DNA of 64,000 nt from CAJCIY01 sp964245825 (GTDB lineage Bacteria; Actinomycetota; Actinomycetes; Mycobacteriales; CAJCIY01), in the NCBI GenBank assembly GCA_964245825.1, contig CAXTNT010000013.1, forward strand, positions 5,507 to 69,506, in the 5' to 3' direction. The position numbers were made by a program, and so were the translations under genes. Of the stretch, positions 1-8,385 are shown piece after piece. The notes below the pieces were generated by a model that was not told the origin of the DNA, ran no database searches, and saw only the letters and a program-made list of their open reading frames with translations. How positions within the stretch are numbered: position 1 is the stretch's first letter; the number at the start of each line of letters is the position of its first letter.

Positions 1-720
1 GCCACTGACCAGGTCGCGGCCGCGGATCTCGGCGTGCGGCTCGTCGGGTGCCGGGAAGGCCGAGCCGATCGTCATCTTGATCTCCTCGGCCGTGCGCTCG
101 CCGAGCATCAGCGAGTACTCCTTCTTCACGTACGAGATGATCGCCGTGTCCAGCTCGTCGCCGCCGGTGCGGATGGACTGGCTGGTGACGATGCCGCCCA
201 GCGAGATGACCGCCACCTCGGTGGTGCCGCCGCCGATGTCGACGACCATGTTGCCGGTCGGCTCGTGCACCGGCAGCCCGGAGCCGATCGCCGCGGCCAT
301 CGGCTCCTCGATGATCCGCACGTCCCGAGCCCCGGCCGCGTAGCCGGCGTCGGTGACGGCGCGCTTCTCCACCCCGGTGATGCCACTGGGCACGCAGATG
401 ACCAGCCGCGGCCGGTTGTAGCGCCGCCGACGGTGCACCTTCTGGATGAAGTAGCGCAACATCCGCTCGGTGGTGTCGAAGTCGGCGATCACGCCGTCCT
501 TGAGGGGACGGATCGCGACGATGTTGCCGGGGGTACGCCCGATCATCCGCTTGGCCTCGGAGCCGACCGCCAGGATCCCGCCGGTGCTCGTGTTTATCGC
601 CACCACCGACGGCTCGTTCAGCACGATGCCGCGCCCACGCACGTACACGAGCGTGTTGGCGGTGCCGAGGTCGACGGCCATGTCACGACCGAGGAACGAC
701 AGGGTGCTGGACGACGCCAT
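1..720 (-). CDS. mreB: MreB, rod-shape actin homologue (3' end outside window)
   Basis: The reverse strand is open from an ATG at 720 to the window edge, giving 240 codons without a stop. The protein starts MASSSTLSFLGRDMAVDLGT and carries the actin-fold phosphate-1 loop DLGTANT, the adjacent stretch LNEPSVVA and the phosphate-2 type VDIGGGTTEVAV. MreB forms membrane-associated filaments that direct peptidoglycan insertion. Family members are about 340 residues, so roughly the last 100 are missing because of the window boundary, not because of a mutation. ndk and folC lie upstream on the same strand, which is the usual actinobacterial folC-ndk-mreB order. Identity is near certain. An in-frame ATG at the second Met (MAVDLGT) is a less likely start. 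Confidence 0.96.
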   Translation of the reverse strand, partial: MASSSTLSFLGRDMAVDLGTANTLVYVRGRGIVLNEPSVVAINTSTGGILAVGSEAKRMIGRTPGNIVAIRPLKDGVIADFDTTERMLRYFIQKVHRRRRYNRPRLVICVPSGITGVEKRAVTDAGYAAGARDVRIIEEPMAAAIGSGLPVHEPTGNMVVDIGGGTTEVAVISLGGIVTSQSIRTGGDELDTAIISYVKKEYSLMLGERTAEEIKMTIGSAFPAPDEPHAEIRGRDLVSG

Positions 721-884
721 AGGTGAGCGGACCTTCCGGGACGGGTGCGCAGGCGGGCCTGCGCGGGGCTGCGGCGCGGGGAGGATCGCCGACCCAGCCT
801 CGACCGGCGCAGTGCTGATGCTAAACCCCATCGGGGTCCGCGGGGAAACCCACGGCGGAGAGTTCGCCGGCTCCGTGCCGGCTG

Positions 885-1295
885 TCAGGCCAGCCGGGGG
901 AAGAAGAGCGCAATCTCGCGGGCCGCCGACTCGGGGCTGTCCGACCCGTGCGTCAGGTTGTCGGGCATCGCGCTGGCGAGGTCGCCGCGGATGGTGCCGG
1001 GCGTGGCGTTCACCGGATTGGTCGCGCCCATCATGGTGCGCCACTGCGCGATCACGTCCGACCCGGCGACGACGGCCGCGAAGGTCGGGCCGCCGGTGAT
1101 GAACTCCACCAGGCCGGCGAAGAAGGGCTTGCCCTCGTGCTCGCCGTAGTGGCTCCGGGCGGTCCGCTCGTCGAGGGTGCGCAGTTCGGCGGCGACGAGC
1201 ATGAAACCCTTCGCCTCGATGCGCTGCAGGACCGTCCCGACCAGGCCGCGGCGGACGCCGTCAGGCTTGACCAGGACCAGCGTCCGCTCGCTCAC
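885..1295 (-). CDS. ndk: Nucleoside diphosphate kinase
   Basis: This 136-residue protein is the normal length for Ndk, which transfers the gamma-phosphate from ATP to NDPs through a phosphohistidine in the cytosol. The N-terminus MSERTLVLVKPDGVRRG and the active-site block NLTHGSDSPES, with catalytic His116, are diagnostic. It starts with GTG (at 1295) just downstream of folC, separated by 37 bases, and is followed by mreB. The three genes are probably co-transcribed, although a 164-base gap to mreB leaves room for a separate mreB promoter. Nothing is unusual in the protein. Confidence 0.97.
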   Translation of the reverse strand: MSERTLVLVKPDGVRRGLVGTVLQRIEAKGFMLVAAELRTLDERTARSHYGEHEGKPFFAGLVEFITGGPTFAAVVAGSDVIAQWRTMMGATNPVNATPGTIRGDLASAMPDNLTHGSDSPESAAREIALFFPRLA

Positions 1296-1332
1296 AGCTC
1301 TCCTCGTCAGGGTCGTCGTCGACGTGGCGAGC

Positions 1333-2688
1333 CTAGCGACGGTGCAGCAGCGTCCGCGCCTCGCCCACGGTGATCAGCGAACCGGTGATCACCACGCCGA
1401 CCCCGCCCGCCTCACCCGTCTCGGCGAAGGCGACGTCGGCTAGCGCCACGGCGCGGTCGATCGCGTCGGGCAGTGACCGCTCGACGGTCACCTCGTCCTC
1501 GCCCAGGATGTCGGCCGCGATCGAGGCGAGGTCGCCCGCGGGCAGCGCCCGGGGAGAGGAGCACTGCGTCGCCACGAAGTGGTCGACCACCGGCGCCAGC
1601 TGCTCGACGAAGCCGACCGCGTCCTTGTCCGCGAGGACGCCCACCACGACCACCACCTGCGCGAAGTCGAAGGACTCCTGCAGCGCCGCGGCGAGCGCGC
1701 CGGCCCCGGCCGGGTTGTGGGCACCGTCGAGCAGCACGGTGGGACTGGTCCGCATCAGCTCGAGCCGACCGGGCGAGTCGGCCGCCGCGAAGCCGGCCCG
1801 GACGAGGTCCGCGTCCAGCGGACGGTCCCCCAGGAACGCCTCCACCGCACCGAGGGCCAGCAGTGCGTTGTGGGCCTGGTGCGCGCCGTGCAGCGGCAGC
1901 AGCACGTCGGTGTACGTGGCGGCGCGGGTGCCCAGCGTGAGCAGCTGGCCGCCCACGGCGAGCCGGCGCTCCACCACCCCGAGGTCACGGCCCTCGGCGA
2001 CGACGCGCGCACCGACCTCCTCGGCCCGCGCCAGGAGCACCTCCAGCGCCGAAGGCTCCTGTGCCCCCAGGACGAGCGTCGCGCCGCGATGCACGATGCC
2101 CGCCTTCTCGCCGGCTATGTCGGCGACCGTCTCGCCGAGCATCTCGGTGTGGTCCAGGCTCACCCGCGTCACGACCGCCACCCCGGCGTCGAGCACGTTG
2201 GTCGCGTCCCACGTCCCCCCCAGGCCCACCTCGACGACGGCCACGTCGACCGGAGCATCGGCGAACGCCGCGAAGGCCAGCGCGGTCCCCACTTCGAAGA
2301 ACGTCATCGGCTCGGGGTGGCGTGCGTCGACCAGCGCGACGAGCGGCGCGATCTCGTCCCAGACTTCCGCCAGGCGCAGCGGGTCGATCGGGTCACCGTC
2401 GATGACGATCCGCTCGGTGAACGACTCTAGGTGCGGGCTGGTGTAACGGCCGGTCCGCAGGTCGTGGGCGCGGAGCAGCACGTCGGTCATCCGCGCGGTC
2501 GAGGTCTTGCCGTTGGTGCCGGTGAGATGGATCGAGGGGTACGCCCGCTGCGGGCTGCCCAGCAGGTCGACCAGATCGGTCATCCGCGTCAGGTCGGGAA
2601 GCATCACGTGCGGGTGCCGGGCGGTGAGCGCCGCGGCCACCCGGGCGACCGGGTCGTCAGCCTCGCCTGCGGGCACGTCGGTGGGCAC
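1333..2688 (-). CDS. folC: Bifunctional folylpolyglutamate synthase / dihydrofolate synthase (5' end uncertain beside assembly gap)
   Basis: FolC adds glutamate to (dihydro)folates or to dihydropteroate in an ATP-dependent ligase reaction. The Mur-ligase P-loop TGTNGKTSTARM, the motif VEVGLGGTWDATNV and the C-terminal LLDGAHNP are all present. The frame stays open to the N run at 2717, so the true start may lie in the gap. The first usable start codon on known sequence is GTG at 2688, giving about 451 residues, close to family size, with the P-loop at residues 56-63. Three bases further into the gap cannot be read. The gene runs toward ndk and mreB and is divergent from valS across the gap and repeat region. 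Confidence 0.93.
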   Translation of the reverse strand: MPTDVPAGEADDPVARVAAALTARHPHVMLPDLTRMTDLVDLLGSPQRAYPSIHLTGTNGKTSTARMTDVLLRAHDLRTGRYTSPHLESFTERIVIDGDPIDPLRLAEVWDEIAPLVALVDARHPEPMTFFEVGTALAFAAFADAPVDVAVVEVGLGGTWDATNVLDAGVAVVTRVSLDHTEMLGETVADIAGEKAGIVHRGATLVLGAQEPSALEVLLARAEEVGARVVAEGRDLGVVERRLAVGGQLLTLGTRAATYTDVLLPLHGAHQAHNALLALGAVEAFLGDRPLDADLVRAGFAAADSPGRLELMRTSPTVLLDGAHNPAGAGALAAALQESFDFAQVVVVVGVLADKDAVGFVEQLAPVVDHFVATQCSSPRALPAGDLASIAADILGEDEVTVERSLPDAIDRAVALADVAFAETGEAGGVGVVITGSLITVGEARTLLHRR

Positions 2689-2716
2689 GAGCGGCGAGCC
2701 TAACGAGAGAACGACA

Positions 2717-2816
2717 NNNNNNNNNNNNNNNNNNNNNNNNNNNNNNNNNNNNNNNNNNNNNNNNNNNNNNNNNNNNNNNNNNNNNNNNNNNNNNNNNNNN
2801 NNNNNNNNNNNNNNNN
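2717..2816. other. Assembly gap (100 N)
   Basis: Exactly 100 N bases, the conventional placeholder for a gap of unknown size. It lies between the 5' end of folC and a 31-bp tandem repeat, so the real sequence probably contains more repeat copies, the folC start and the folC promoter. Confidence 0.99.
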
Positions 2817-2903
2817 TGGGTCGGGCCGCGAGCGGCCCTCGGCGACATGGGTCGGGCCGCGAGCGGCCCTCGGCGACATGGGTCGGGCCGCGAGCGGCCC
2901 TCC
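2817..2903. repeat. 31-bp tandem repeat, at least 3 copies, each with a GC-rich hairpin
   Basis: Two full 31-bp copies (2817-2847, 2848-2878) are identical. A third (2879-2903) is identical for about 24 bases before diverging into the valS promoter. Each unit contains GGGCCGCGAGCGGCCC, a palindrome of 6-7 base pairs closed by a tiny loop. The array abuts the N gap, so the copy number in the genome is unknown. It occupies the upstream promoter region of valS and the 5' flank of folC. It may be a transcription-factor or nucleoid-protein binding array, or simply a minisatellite. Confidence 0.9.
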
Positions 2904-2904
2904 C

Positions 2905-2910
2905 TAGGAT
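2905..2910 (+). promoter_or_regulatory. -10 element TAGGAT of valS (leaderless transcript predicted)
   Basis: TAGGAT fits the actinobacterial TAnnnT -10 consensus and ends 7 bases before the valS ATG at 2918. That spacing would place the transcription start on or beside the A of the ATG. No Shine-Dalgarno sequence lies between, which agrees with a leaderless mRNA. The last 31-bp repeat copy would cover the -35 region. Confidence 0.55.
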
Positions 2911-2917
2911 CGCGGAC

Positions 2918-5473
2918 ATGGACAGCTCGGCGACGGCCGCCCCCGGCATGCCGGAGCGGCCGACCCTCGAGGGGCTCGAGGACAAGTGGTCGGCGCGTTG
3001 GGAGCAGCAGGGCACGTACGACTTCGACCGCACCGCGACCCGCGAGCAGGTCTTCTCCATCGACACCCCGCCACCGACCGTCAGCGGCTCGCTGCACGTC
3101 GGCACGGTCTTCGGCTACGCGCAGGTCGACTGCGTGGCCCGCTTCCGCAGGATGTGCGGCCGGGCGGTGTTCTACCCGATGGGCTGGGACGACAACGGAC
3201 TGCCGACCGAGCGCCGGGTGCAGAACTTCTACGGCGTGCGGTGCGAGCCCTCGCTGCCGTACGACCCGGCGTTCAGCCCCCCCGAGTCCCCCCCGAAGGA
3301 TCAGCTGCCGATCAGCCGACCCAACTTCGTCGCGCTCTGCGAGGAGTTGACGGCCACCGACGAGCGCGCCTTCGAGGAGCTGTTCCGTCGACTCGGGCTG
3401 TCGGTCGACTGGTCGCTGGCGTACACCACGATCGGCGCCGAAGCCCGGGCGGTGTCGCAGCGGGCGTTCCTGCACGACCTCGCCCGCGGCGACGCCTACA
3501 CCGCGGAAGCGCCGACGCTCTGGGACATCACCTTCCGGACCGCGGTGGCCCAGGCCGAGCTCGAAGACCGCGAGCGTCCCGGCGCGTACCACCGCATCGG
3601 GTTCGCCGGCCCGGATGACGCGGCGGTCTTCATCGAGACCACCCGGCCGGAGCTGCTGCCCGCCTGCGTGGCCCTGGTCGCCCACCCGGACGACGAGCGA
3701 TACCGGCCGCTGTTCGGGCAGACCGTGACCACGCCGGTCTTCGGCGCGCGGGTGCCGGTCCGCGCGCACCCCTTGGCCGACCCCGACAAGGGCTCGGGGC
3801 TGGCGATGATCTGCACGTTCGGAGACGTCACGGACGTGGTCTGGTGGCGCGAGCTCGCGCTCGACACCCGCGCGATCCTCGGTCGCGACGGCCGGCTGCT
3901 GCCGGAGCCGCCGCCCGGCCTGTCCGACCCCGGTGTCAAGGCGTACGCCGATGTCGCCGGCAAGACCGTGTTCGCCGCCCGCGAGGCCGTGGTCGGGCTG
4001 CTGCGCGAGAGCGGTGACCTCGTCGGCGAGCCGCGCCCGATCACGCATCAGGTGAAGTTCTTCGAGAAGGGCGACCGCCCGCTGGAGATCGTCGCCAGCA
4101 GGCAGTGGTACCTGCGCAACGGCGGCCGCGACCCCGAGCTGCGGGCCCGCATGATCGCGCGTGGCGGCGAGCTGTCGTGGTCCCCGCCGTACATGCAGTC
4201 GAGGTACGACAACTGGGTGGGCGGCCTCAACAGCGACTGGCTGGTCAGCAGACAGCGCTTCTTCGGCGTGCCCTTCCCGCTCTGGTACCGCCTGGACGCG
4301 GCGGGCGAGCCCGTCTACGACGACCCCATCGCGGCCGCCGAGTCGGCGCTGCCGGTCGACCCGGCCACCGAGTGCCCGCCCGGCTACGAGCCCGGGCAGC
4401 GGGGGGTGCCCGGCGGCTTCGTCGGCGACCCCGACGTCATGGACACCTGGGCGACCTCCTCGCTGACCCCCCAGGTGGCCGGGCGGTGGGGCACCGAGCT
4501 GTTCGACCGCGTCTTCCCGATGGACGTGCGCCCGCAGGGCCACGACATCATCCGCACCTGGCTGTTCGCGACGATCGTCCGGGCGGACGCGGAGTTCGGT
4601 TCGGTGCCGTGGCACCAGACGATGATCAACGGCTGGATCCTCGACCCCGACCGCAAGAAGATGTCGAAGTCCAAGGGCAACGTGACCACGCCGCTGTCGC
4701 TGCTCGCCGAGCACGGCTCGGACGCCGTCCGCTACTGGGCCGCGAGCGGTCGGCCGGGGACCGACACCGCGTTCGACGTGGGCCAGATGAAGGTCGGCCG
4801 GCGACTGGCGATGAAGCTGCTCAACGTCAGTCGCTTCGTGCTGGGGCTCGGCGCGACGGACAGCGGCGCGGCCGTCACCGAGCCGCTCGACGAGGCGCTG
4901 CTGACCGGGCTGGCCGGTGTGGTCGAGCGGGCGACCACCGCGTTCGAGGGCTACGACTACACCCGGGCGCTCGAGGCGGCCGAGGAATTCTTCTGGGCGT
5001 TCTGCGACGACTACGTCGAGATCGTAAAGCTCCGGGCGTACGACGACGGGCCGGCGTCCGCCTCGGCGCGGGCCGCACTCGCCACGACGCTCGCCACCCT
5101 GCTGCGCCTGTTCGCGCCCTTCGTGCCGTTTGTGACCGAGGAGGTCTGGTCGTGGTGGCAGGAGGGCTCGGTGCACCGCCAGCCGTGGCCGACGACCGAG
5201 GGGCTGACCCGCGCCGGCGACCCGCAGCTGCTCACCGTCGCCGCGGACGTGATGTCCGCGCTCCGGAAGGCCAAGTCGCAGGCGAACGTCTCGCAGCGCA
5301 CGCCCGTCGCGCACGCGGTCGTCCGTGGCTCCGCCCAGCAGCAGGCCCGGGTCGAGGCCGCGGCGGGTGACCTCGCCCGCGCCGGCTCGGTGCAGGAGCT
5401 GGTCTTCGTCCAGGACGCGGGCGGCGGTCAGACGGTGACCGTGGACGTCACGCTCGCCGCCTCGCCGCCGTGA
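2918..5473 (+). CDS. valS: Valyl-tRNA synthetase, archaeal-like lineage, atypical HIGH motif
   Basis: An 851-residue class Ia aminoacyl-tRNA synthetase that charges tRNA-Val. The N-terminal catalytic core has DTPPPTVSGSLHVGT (HIGH-box region, residues 50-63), the CP1 editing domain includes ETTRPELLPACVALVAHP, and KMSKSKGNV lies at 581-589. The anticodon-binding alpha-helical domain follows. PPPTVSG and WDDNGLPTERRVQN resemble the archaeal-like ValRS found in part of the Actinobacteria, not the PPPNVTGSLH(L/M)GH bacterial type. The HIGH box reads HVGT, with Thr for the second His. The gene lies on the strand opposite folC and clpX, whereas valS is usually collinear with them. Its stop overlaps the next start. 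Confidence 0.95.
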   Translation: MDSSATAAPGMPERPTLEGLEDKWSARWEQQGTYDFDRTATREQVFSIDTPPPTVSGSLHVGTVFGYAQVDCVARFRRMCGRAVFYPMGWDDNGLPTERRVQNFYGVRCEPSLPYDPAFSPPESPPKDQLPISRPNFVALCEELTATDERAFEELFRRLGLSVDWSLAYTTIGAEARAVSQRAFLHDLARGDAYTAEAPTLWDITFRTAVAQAELEDRERPGAYHRIGFAGPDDAAVFIETTRPELLPACVALVAHPDDERYRPLFGQTVTTPVFGARVPVRAHPLADPDKGSGLAMICTFGDVTDVVWWRELALDTRAILGRDGRLLPEPPPGLSDPGVKAYADVAGKTVFAAREAVVGLLRESGDLVGEPRPITHQVKFFEKGDRPLEIVASRQWYLRNGGRDPELRARMIARGGELSWSPPYMQSRYDNWVGGLNSDWLVSRQRFFGVPFPLWYRLDAAGEPVYDDPIAAAESALPVDPATECPPGYEPGQRGVPGGFVGDPDVMDTWATSSLTPQVAGRWGTELFDRVFPMDVRPQGHDIIRTWLFATIVRADAEFGSVPWHQTMINGWILDPDRKKMSKSKGNVTTPLSLLAEHGSDAVRYWAASGRPGTDTAFDVGQMKVGRRLAMKLLNVSRFVLGLGATDSGAAVTEPLDEALLTGLAGVVERATTAFEGYDYTRALEAAEEFFWAFCDDYVEIVKLRAYDDGPASASARAALATTLATLLRLFAPFVPFVTEEVWSWWQEGSVHRQPWPTTEGLTRAGDPQLLTVAADVMSALRKAKSQANVSQRTPVAHAVVRGSAQQQARVEAAAGDLARAGSVQELVFVQDAGGGQTVTVDVTLAASPP

Positions 5474-6249
5474 CCGCCGATCGGCGGGTCGAGGTGCCGG
5501 TGGAGATCCAGGCCGGCTGGGGCTATCAGGACAAGGTGCACGGCGGGTACCTGCTGGCCACCGCGGTCGGCGCAGCGATGCGGGGCGCGGACCGCGAGCT
5601 GCACCCGTACCCGCTCGCCGCCTCGGCCCTGTACGTGGCCAACCCGGTGCCCGGTGCGGCGACCGTGGCGGTGCGGGCGCTGCGCGCCGGGCGCACCGTC
5701 GCCACGTACGCGATGCGCCTCGAGCAGGACGGGCGCACGTGCGTCGAGGTGCTGCTGACCGCCGGCCGGCTGCCGGGCCTCGACGAGGGGGCTCGGTGGG
5801 ACGCGGGGACCACCCCCGTACCGCTCCTGCCGCCGCCCGAGCAGTGCCTCTGCGGCGAGGACCACGAGACGTGGCGGGAGCCGCGCCCCCAGGAGCGCAT
5901 GACGATCCGTCTCGAGCCGGCCACCGCTCCCCCGCCGTACGGCCCCGGGGGGGTCGGGGACTTCCGCGCCTGGGTGCGCTGCGCAGAGCCCGACCCGGTG
6001 CTCGGGGCGCTGATTCTGGCGGACGCGCCGCCGCCGATCACCTTCGACCTCGCGCTGCGCGGTTGGGTGCCCACGCTGCAACTGCAGGTGCTCCTGCGGC
6101 GGGTCCCGCCGGCGGGATGGCTGGTCGCCCGCCAGTCCGGGACCCTGCTGGCCGGCGGCCTGCTGGACGAGGACTGCACGCTGTGGGACCCCGGCACCGG
6201 CGCGGTGGTGGCGCAGGCCCGGCAGCTCGCCGCCTACCGGGACCCCTGA
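5470..6249 (+). CDS. Acyl-CoA thioesterase-like (double hotdog) protein
   Basis: A 259-residue protein whose GTG start overlaps the valS stop by four bases (GTGA), so it is translationally coupled to valS. The N-terminal half has the hotdog pattern QAGWGYQDKVHGGYLLATAVG followed by LHPYPLAASALYVANPVPG. The C-terminal half has PITFDLALRGWVPTLQLQVL and ARQSGTLLAGGLLDEDCTLWD, the repeat arrangement of TesB-like 4HBT_3 thioesterases. These enzymes hydrolyse acyl-CoA thioesters in the cytosol. The substrate cannot be told. Pairing with a tRNA synthetase is probably positional rather than functional. Family call is confident, exact activity is not. Confidence 0.8.
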   Translation: MTADRRVEVPVEIQAGWGYQDKVHGGYLLATAVGAAMRGADRELHPYPLAASALYVANPVPGAATVAVRALRAGRTVATYAMRLEQDGRTCVEVLLTAGRLPGLDEGARWDAGTTPVPLLPPPEQCLCGEDHETWREPRPQERMTIRLEPATAPPPYGPGGVGDFRAWVRCAEPDPVLGALILADAPPPITFDLALRGWVPTLQLQVLLRRVPPAGWLVARQSGTLLAGGLLDEDCTLWDPGTGAVVAQARQLAAYRDP

Positions 6250-6256
6250 AGTCCGT

Positions 6257-6279
6257 GCGTACGCCCGTCGGGCGTGCGC
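6257..6279. terminator. Hairpin between convergent genes
   Basis: GCGTACGCCC-GTC-GGGCGTGCGC forms a 10-bp stem with one G-T/mismatch position and a 3-base loop, between the convergent ends of the thioesterase gene (6249) and clpX (6288). There is no T tract, as is common for actinobacterial terminators. It could serve both strands. Confidence 0.55.
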
Positions 6280-6287
6280 CCGCAGGC

Positions 6288-7607
6288 TCAGGCGGACTTC
6301 TCCCGGCGCTCCCGCTTGGGCGCCTCGCGCGGCACGATGGTCGGGTTCACGCCCTCGCGGACGGCCTCCCGGCTGATCACGACCTTGGCGACATCCTTGC
6401 GGCTCGGCACGTCGTACATGACCGAGAGCAGGACCTCCTCCATCAGGGCGCGCAGGCCGCGGGCCCCGGTGCCCCGCAGGATGGCGAGGTCGGCCATCGC
6501 CTCCAGCGCCGCCGGCTCGAACTCCAGCTCGACACCGTCGAGCTCGAACAGCCGGCGGTACTGCTTGACCAGGGCGTTGCGCGGCTCGCAGAGGATCTTG
6601 AGCAGGGCATCTCGGTCGAGGCTGTCGACGTGCGCCATCACCGGCAGGCGGCCGATGAACTCCGGGATCATGCCGAACTTGAGCAGGTCCTCGGGCATGG
6701 CCTTGGCGTAGGTGTCGTCGGGCTCGTCGTCGTTGCGGGCGTGCAGCATGGCGCCAAAGCCGACGGACTTCTTGCCCACCCGCGACTCGACGATCTTGTC
6801 CAGGCCGGCAAAGGCGCCGCCGACGATGAACAGCACGTTGGTGGTGTCGATCTGGATGAACTCCTGGTGCGGGTGCTTGCGGCCGCCCTGCGGCGGGACG
6901 CTCGCGGTCGTACCCTCGAGGATCTTGAGCAGGGCCTGCTGCACCCCCTCGCCGGAGACGTCCCGGGTGATCGACGGGTTCTCGCTCTTGCGGGCGATCT
7001 TGTCGATCTCGTCGATGTAGATGATGCCGGTCTCGGCCTTCTTGACGTCGTAGTCCGCGGCCTGGATCAGCTTCAGCAGGATGTTCTCGACGTCCTCGCC
7101 GACGTACCCCGCCTCCGTGAGCGCAGTCGCGTCGGCGATCGCGAACGGGACGTTGAGCAGCTTGGCGAGCGTCTGCGCCAAGAACGTCTTGCCGCAGCCG
7201 GTCGGCCCCAGCAGCAGGATGTTCGACTTCGACAACTCGACCGGCTCGTCGCGGCCGCGTTCGACCCGGTCGCCCCGCTCGAGCGCGCGCTCCCCGACGT
7301 TGCGCTCGCCGCCGGCCTGCACCCGCTTGTAGTGGTTGTACACGGCCACCGAGAGCGTCTTCTTGGCCGACTCCTGGCCGACGACGTACTGCTCGAGGAA
7401 CTCGAAGATCTCGCGCGGCTTGGGCAGCTCGTCGAAGCTGACGTCGGAGGACTCGGAGAGCTCCTCCTCGATGATCTCGTTGCAGAGGTCGATGCACTCG
7501 TCGCAGATGTAGACGCCCGGGCCCGCGATCAGCTTCTTGACCTGCTTCTGCGACTTGCCGCAGAAGCTGCACTTGAGCAGGTCGCCACCGTCACCGATGC
7601 GTGCCAC
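6288..7607 (-). CDS. clpX: ClpX, ATPase subunit of Clp protease
   Basis: A 439-residue AAA+ unfoldase that feeds substrates to ClpP. The N-terminal zinc-binding domain has C13-x2-C16 and C35-x2-C38. Walker A is GPTGCGKT (134-141), the pore loop GYVGEDVE, Walker B IIYIDEIDKIA, the ClpP-contact loop reads VGF (KKSVGFGAM) instead of IGF, and sensor regions and FIGRLPV are intact. Between the helix VYNHYKRVQAGG and the AAA core is a charged stretch of about 20 residues rich in E and R. clpP2 and clpP1 lie upstream on the same strand with a 151-base gap containing a G/C-rich hairpin near 7680-7705, so clpX may also have its own promoter. Confidence 0.97.
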   Translation of the reverse strand: MARIGDGGDLLKCSFCGKSQKQVKKLIAGPGVYICDECIDLCNEIIEEELSESSDVSFDELPKPREIFEFLEQYVVGQESAKKTLSVAVYNHYKRVQAGGERNVGERALERGDRVERGRDEPVELSKSNILLLGPTGCGKTFLAQTLAKLLNVPFAIADATALTEAGYVGEDVENILLKLIQAADYDVKKAETGIIYIDEIDKIARKSENPSITRDVSGEGVQQALLKILEGTTASVPPQGGRKHPHQEFIQIDTTNVLFIVGGAFAGLDKIVESRVGKKSVGFGAMLHARNDDEPDDTYAKAMPEDLLKFGMIPEFIGRLPVMAHVDSLDRDALLKILCEPRNALVKQYRRLFELDGVELEFEPAALEAMADLAILRGTGARGLRALMEEVLLSVMYDVPSRKDVAKVVISREAVREGVNPTIVPREAPKRERREKSA

Positions 7608-7758
7608 GTGTGGGTCCGGTCCTCTCCTACGGGGACGGCCAGGCGGGGATCCCGCCTTCGTCCGCCGACACTACGCCCCGGGTCCCCCTGCGGGGGGGGA
7701 ACGACGGCGCGTCGGCGGGGCGTCGAAACCTGGTCGGCCAGCGCTGCGCGGTCGATCC

Positions 7759-8385
7759 TTAGCGCGCGGCCGCGACGACCTTGCGGCTGCCGAGCACCTC
7801 GTCGATCAGGCCGTAGTCCTTCGCCTCCGCGGCGGTGAGGATCTTGTCCCGCTCGATGTCCACCCGCACCTGCTCCTCGGTGCGGCCCGAGTGCAGAGCG
7901 AGCATCTGCTCGAGCTGGGTGCGCATCCGCAGGATCTCGCGGGCCTGGATCTCGATGTCCGAGCCCTGTCCGCCGCCTTCGGTGTAGGGCTGGTGGATGA
8001 GGATGCGCGAATGCGGCAGCGCGTGCCGCTTGCCCTTCGTCCCCGCCGCGACCAGCACGGCCGCAGCCGACGCGGCCTGGCCCATGCAGAAGGTCGCGAT
8101 GTCGGGCCGGACGAACTGCATCGTGTCGTAGATCGCGGTGAGCGCCGTGAACGAGCCGCCGGGCGAGTTGACGTAGATCGAGATGTCCCGGTCGGGGTCC
8201 TCGGACTCCAGGTGCAGCAGCTGGGCCATGACCACGTTGGCGAAGCCGTCGTCGATCGGCGTGCCGACGAAGATGATCCGGTCGCGGAGCAGCCGGCTGA
8301 AGATGTCGCCGCTGATCTCGCCACGCGCGGTCGTCTGCACCACGCTCGGGATGATGTAACCCGACTGCTGGCCCACCGCGGTCAC
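7759..8385 (-). CDS. clpP2: ClpP2, ATP-dependent Clp protease proteolytic subunit
   Basis: A 208-residue serine peptidase. GTG at 8385 is chosen because it overlaps the clpP1 stop by four bases (GTGA), which is typical of a coupled clpP1P2 pair. Ser106 in MGQAASAAAV, His131 in RILIHQP and Asp180 in VDIERDK form the catalytic triad. YVNSPGGS is the oxyanion region. In actinobacteria ClpP1 and ClpP2 form a mixed tetradecamer with ClpX or ClpC1. The short N-terminal extension (MTAVGQQSGYIIPSVVQ) resembles the ClpP2 propeptide. Confidence 0.96.
   Translation of the reverse strand: MTAVGQQSGYIIPSVVQTTARGEISGDIFSRLLRDRIIFVGTPIDDGFANVVMAQLLHLESEDPDRDISIYVNSPGGSFTALTAIYDTMQFVRPDIATFCMGQAASAAAVLVAAGTKGKRHALPHSRILIHQPYTEGGGQGSDIEIQAREILRMRTQLEQMLALHSGRTEEQVRVDIERDKILTAAEAKDYGLIDEVLGSRKVVAAAR

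Noticed and set aside
1..720. mreB truncation as a pseudogene
   Set aside because: The reading frame is intact up to the window edge, so it is cut by the boundary only.
2657..5314. Very long open frame antisense to valS (about 885 codons)
   Set aside because: High GC opens antisense frames. Composition is Arg/Pro/Gly-rich, it runs through the N gap, and valS on the other strand is unmistakable.
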